A stretch of 64,000 nucleotides of DNA from Bryopsis sp. KO-2023 (Eukaryota; Chlorophyta; Ulvophyceae; Bryopsidales; Bryopsidaceae): assembly GCA_030272585.1 (NCBI GenBank), contig BSYQ01000013.1, forward strand, positions 1,550,001-1,614,000, read 5' to 3'. Shown one piece after another: positions 63,036 through 64,000 of the stretch. The notes below the pieces were generated by a model. That model was given only the letters and a program-made list of their open reading frames with translations, searched no databases and was not told where the DNA came from. The translations under genes and the position numbers were made by a program. Position 1 is the stretch's first letter; the number at the start of each line of letters is the position of its first letter.

Positions 63036-64000
63036 ATGTAAGTCGAAAACTGCTGTGTGTTACACTGATCCAAGGAAACCCCCGAATCCCCAAACTGATG
63101 GCTGACACCTTGTGCCCTTGACATTCTGCCAGGAGTCCCAAATTGACTGCTGCCCCCTGTGTCCAAACAACCTCCACCCAAATCCCCTACAAACGTCGGG
63201 GTGCCCATGCCTCCACCGGCTGAAACAGCTTCTGTCTCACTGCCCAAACCAACAGGTTCCTGACCTGCGTCTGACTCACAGCCCAGCCCACAGAATAACT
63301 GAGTGCCCATGTCTCCACTTGCTGAAACCACTTCTGCCTCACATCCCAAATCATCAGGTTCCAAAACTGTTTCTGACTCACAGTCCAACCCACAGAAGTT
63401 CTGACCTCCCCTCTGCTGTCTATCTCCCTCACACCGAATGTTTCCTGTCCGCTGACGCTTCATGCGCAGCCCATGCATCGCATTCATCTCCAGTTCATCC
63501 ATCTCCGTCCCAGAACATTCGACAAAAGGAGGCAAACCATTACAGCGCACATCGTCCGTCGAATGCCGCAGGTCACTTGGCTGTGGCAACGCTCCCGAAT
63601 CCTCCTGAAACCCTTGCAGTAAATCACTTTCTTCAAAGACAACCTTGACCCCCGGCAGCACCCTCAACTCAGCCAGGCAAAGGCGACTCGTTAACATTCT
63701 GGCGCGAGGCCCTGGGTTATAAATACAGATACGAACACGACCCTCCTTCCCAATAGTCGGCGCATGGATAAGGCCGAGCGGTTGGCCGATTGGGAGGAGG
63801 CCAGCCAAACCCTGTCCACGAATACGAATAGGAGGACAAATAGTAATGGTTTGATACGGCCCCACCACACTCGAACTGCCAAGCGGAATACGAACGCCAT
63901 GCTCCCCACGGTGTAAAAATAGAGGTCGGTGACGCTTCCCACTCATTCCTCTGGAAATGACGACCGTCGATATTTGTTTGAGCGGTTCAACGGCAACCGC

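Larger units (their letters stand above)
54109..64000 (-). mobile_element. older LTR retroelement (Pol part), split by a nested element
   Basis: The minus-strand part at 54109-56973 carries, in order, reverse transcriptase (catalytic FVDD), RNase H (HTDWSGQGAGYI), an integrase zinc-binding region and the integrase core, ending at 54109. The part at 63036-63946 encodes the region that normally precedes reverse transcriptase, including a dUTPase-like or linker fold (LCLAELRVLPG) and low-complexity repeats. The two parts are separated by the chromovirus and its ATGTA target duplication, so this copy is broken by that insertion. The visible parts are otherwise open, so it was fairly young when hit. 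Family: Ty3-like, divergent. Gag and the right end lie beyond the window. Confidence 0.8.

Overview
This is a eukaryotic nuclear window from a protist that has, or once had, a plastid. Genes are split by short to medium GT-AG introns. Spacers are full of poly(A), poly(T) and very long poly(C) tracts, and several proteins have basic leaders suited to mitochondria or plastids. A nuclear intron holds a fragment of a plastid-type tRNA-Trp gene, and one gene combines ciliary-type domains (adenylate kinase-like, IQ repeats, Dpy-30). An alveolate or stramenopile alga, for instance a chromerid, would fit. That is inference; nothing here fixes the species.

Layout. 1-2.5 kb: the gag end of an LTR retroelement on the minus strand. 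2.5-6.3 kb: gene-poor, ending in a CCCCGCAC minisatellite and a 139-bp foldback. 6.6-9.1 kb: a small gene and a second multi-exon gene. 9.2-11.2 kb: a decayed NACHT-HEAT gene. 11.6-13.1 kb: a 1.45-kb repeat carrying U1 and U5 snRNA genes, present again in inverted orientation at 42.3-43.7 kb. 15.0-16.9 kb: a secreted, probably GPI-anchored protein. 17.8-22.1 kb: class II lysyl-tRNA synthetase with a leader. 22.2-22.75 kb: an inverted pair of tRNA-like genes. 23.8-25.9 kb: a PLP-dependent decarboxylase. 28-29.9 kb: a leucine-zipper protein. 31.3-36.0 kb: a LETM1-domain protein. 38.0-39.6 kb: a small three-exon gene. 44.6-46.4 kb: a protein with RAP/FAST-like helical repeats. 48.9-53.3 kb: adenylate kinase-like/IQ/Dpy-30. 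54.1-64 kb: an older LTR element split by a young 6.06-kb chromovirus that appears whole.

The strongest candidates for something new are: (1) the young chromovirus, whose polyprotein has a block resembling phage-type N6-adenine methyltransferases between the zinc knuckle and the protease; (2) the paired U1+U5 snRNA repeat, with RNA parts identical between copies while the flanks have diverged; (3) the CCCCGCAC array ending in a near-perfect foldback; and (4) a ciliary-type adenylate kinase whose P-loop is badly degraded.

The host genes do not form a pathway. Several act in RNA or organelle biology (lysyl-tRNA synthetase, snRNAs, helical-repeat protein, LETM1). All exon joins were made by eye from splice consensus and phase, so gene ends are approximate where noted.
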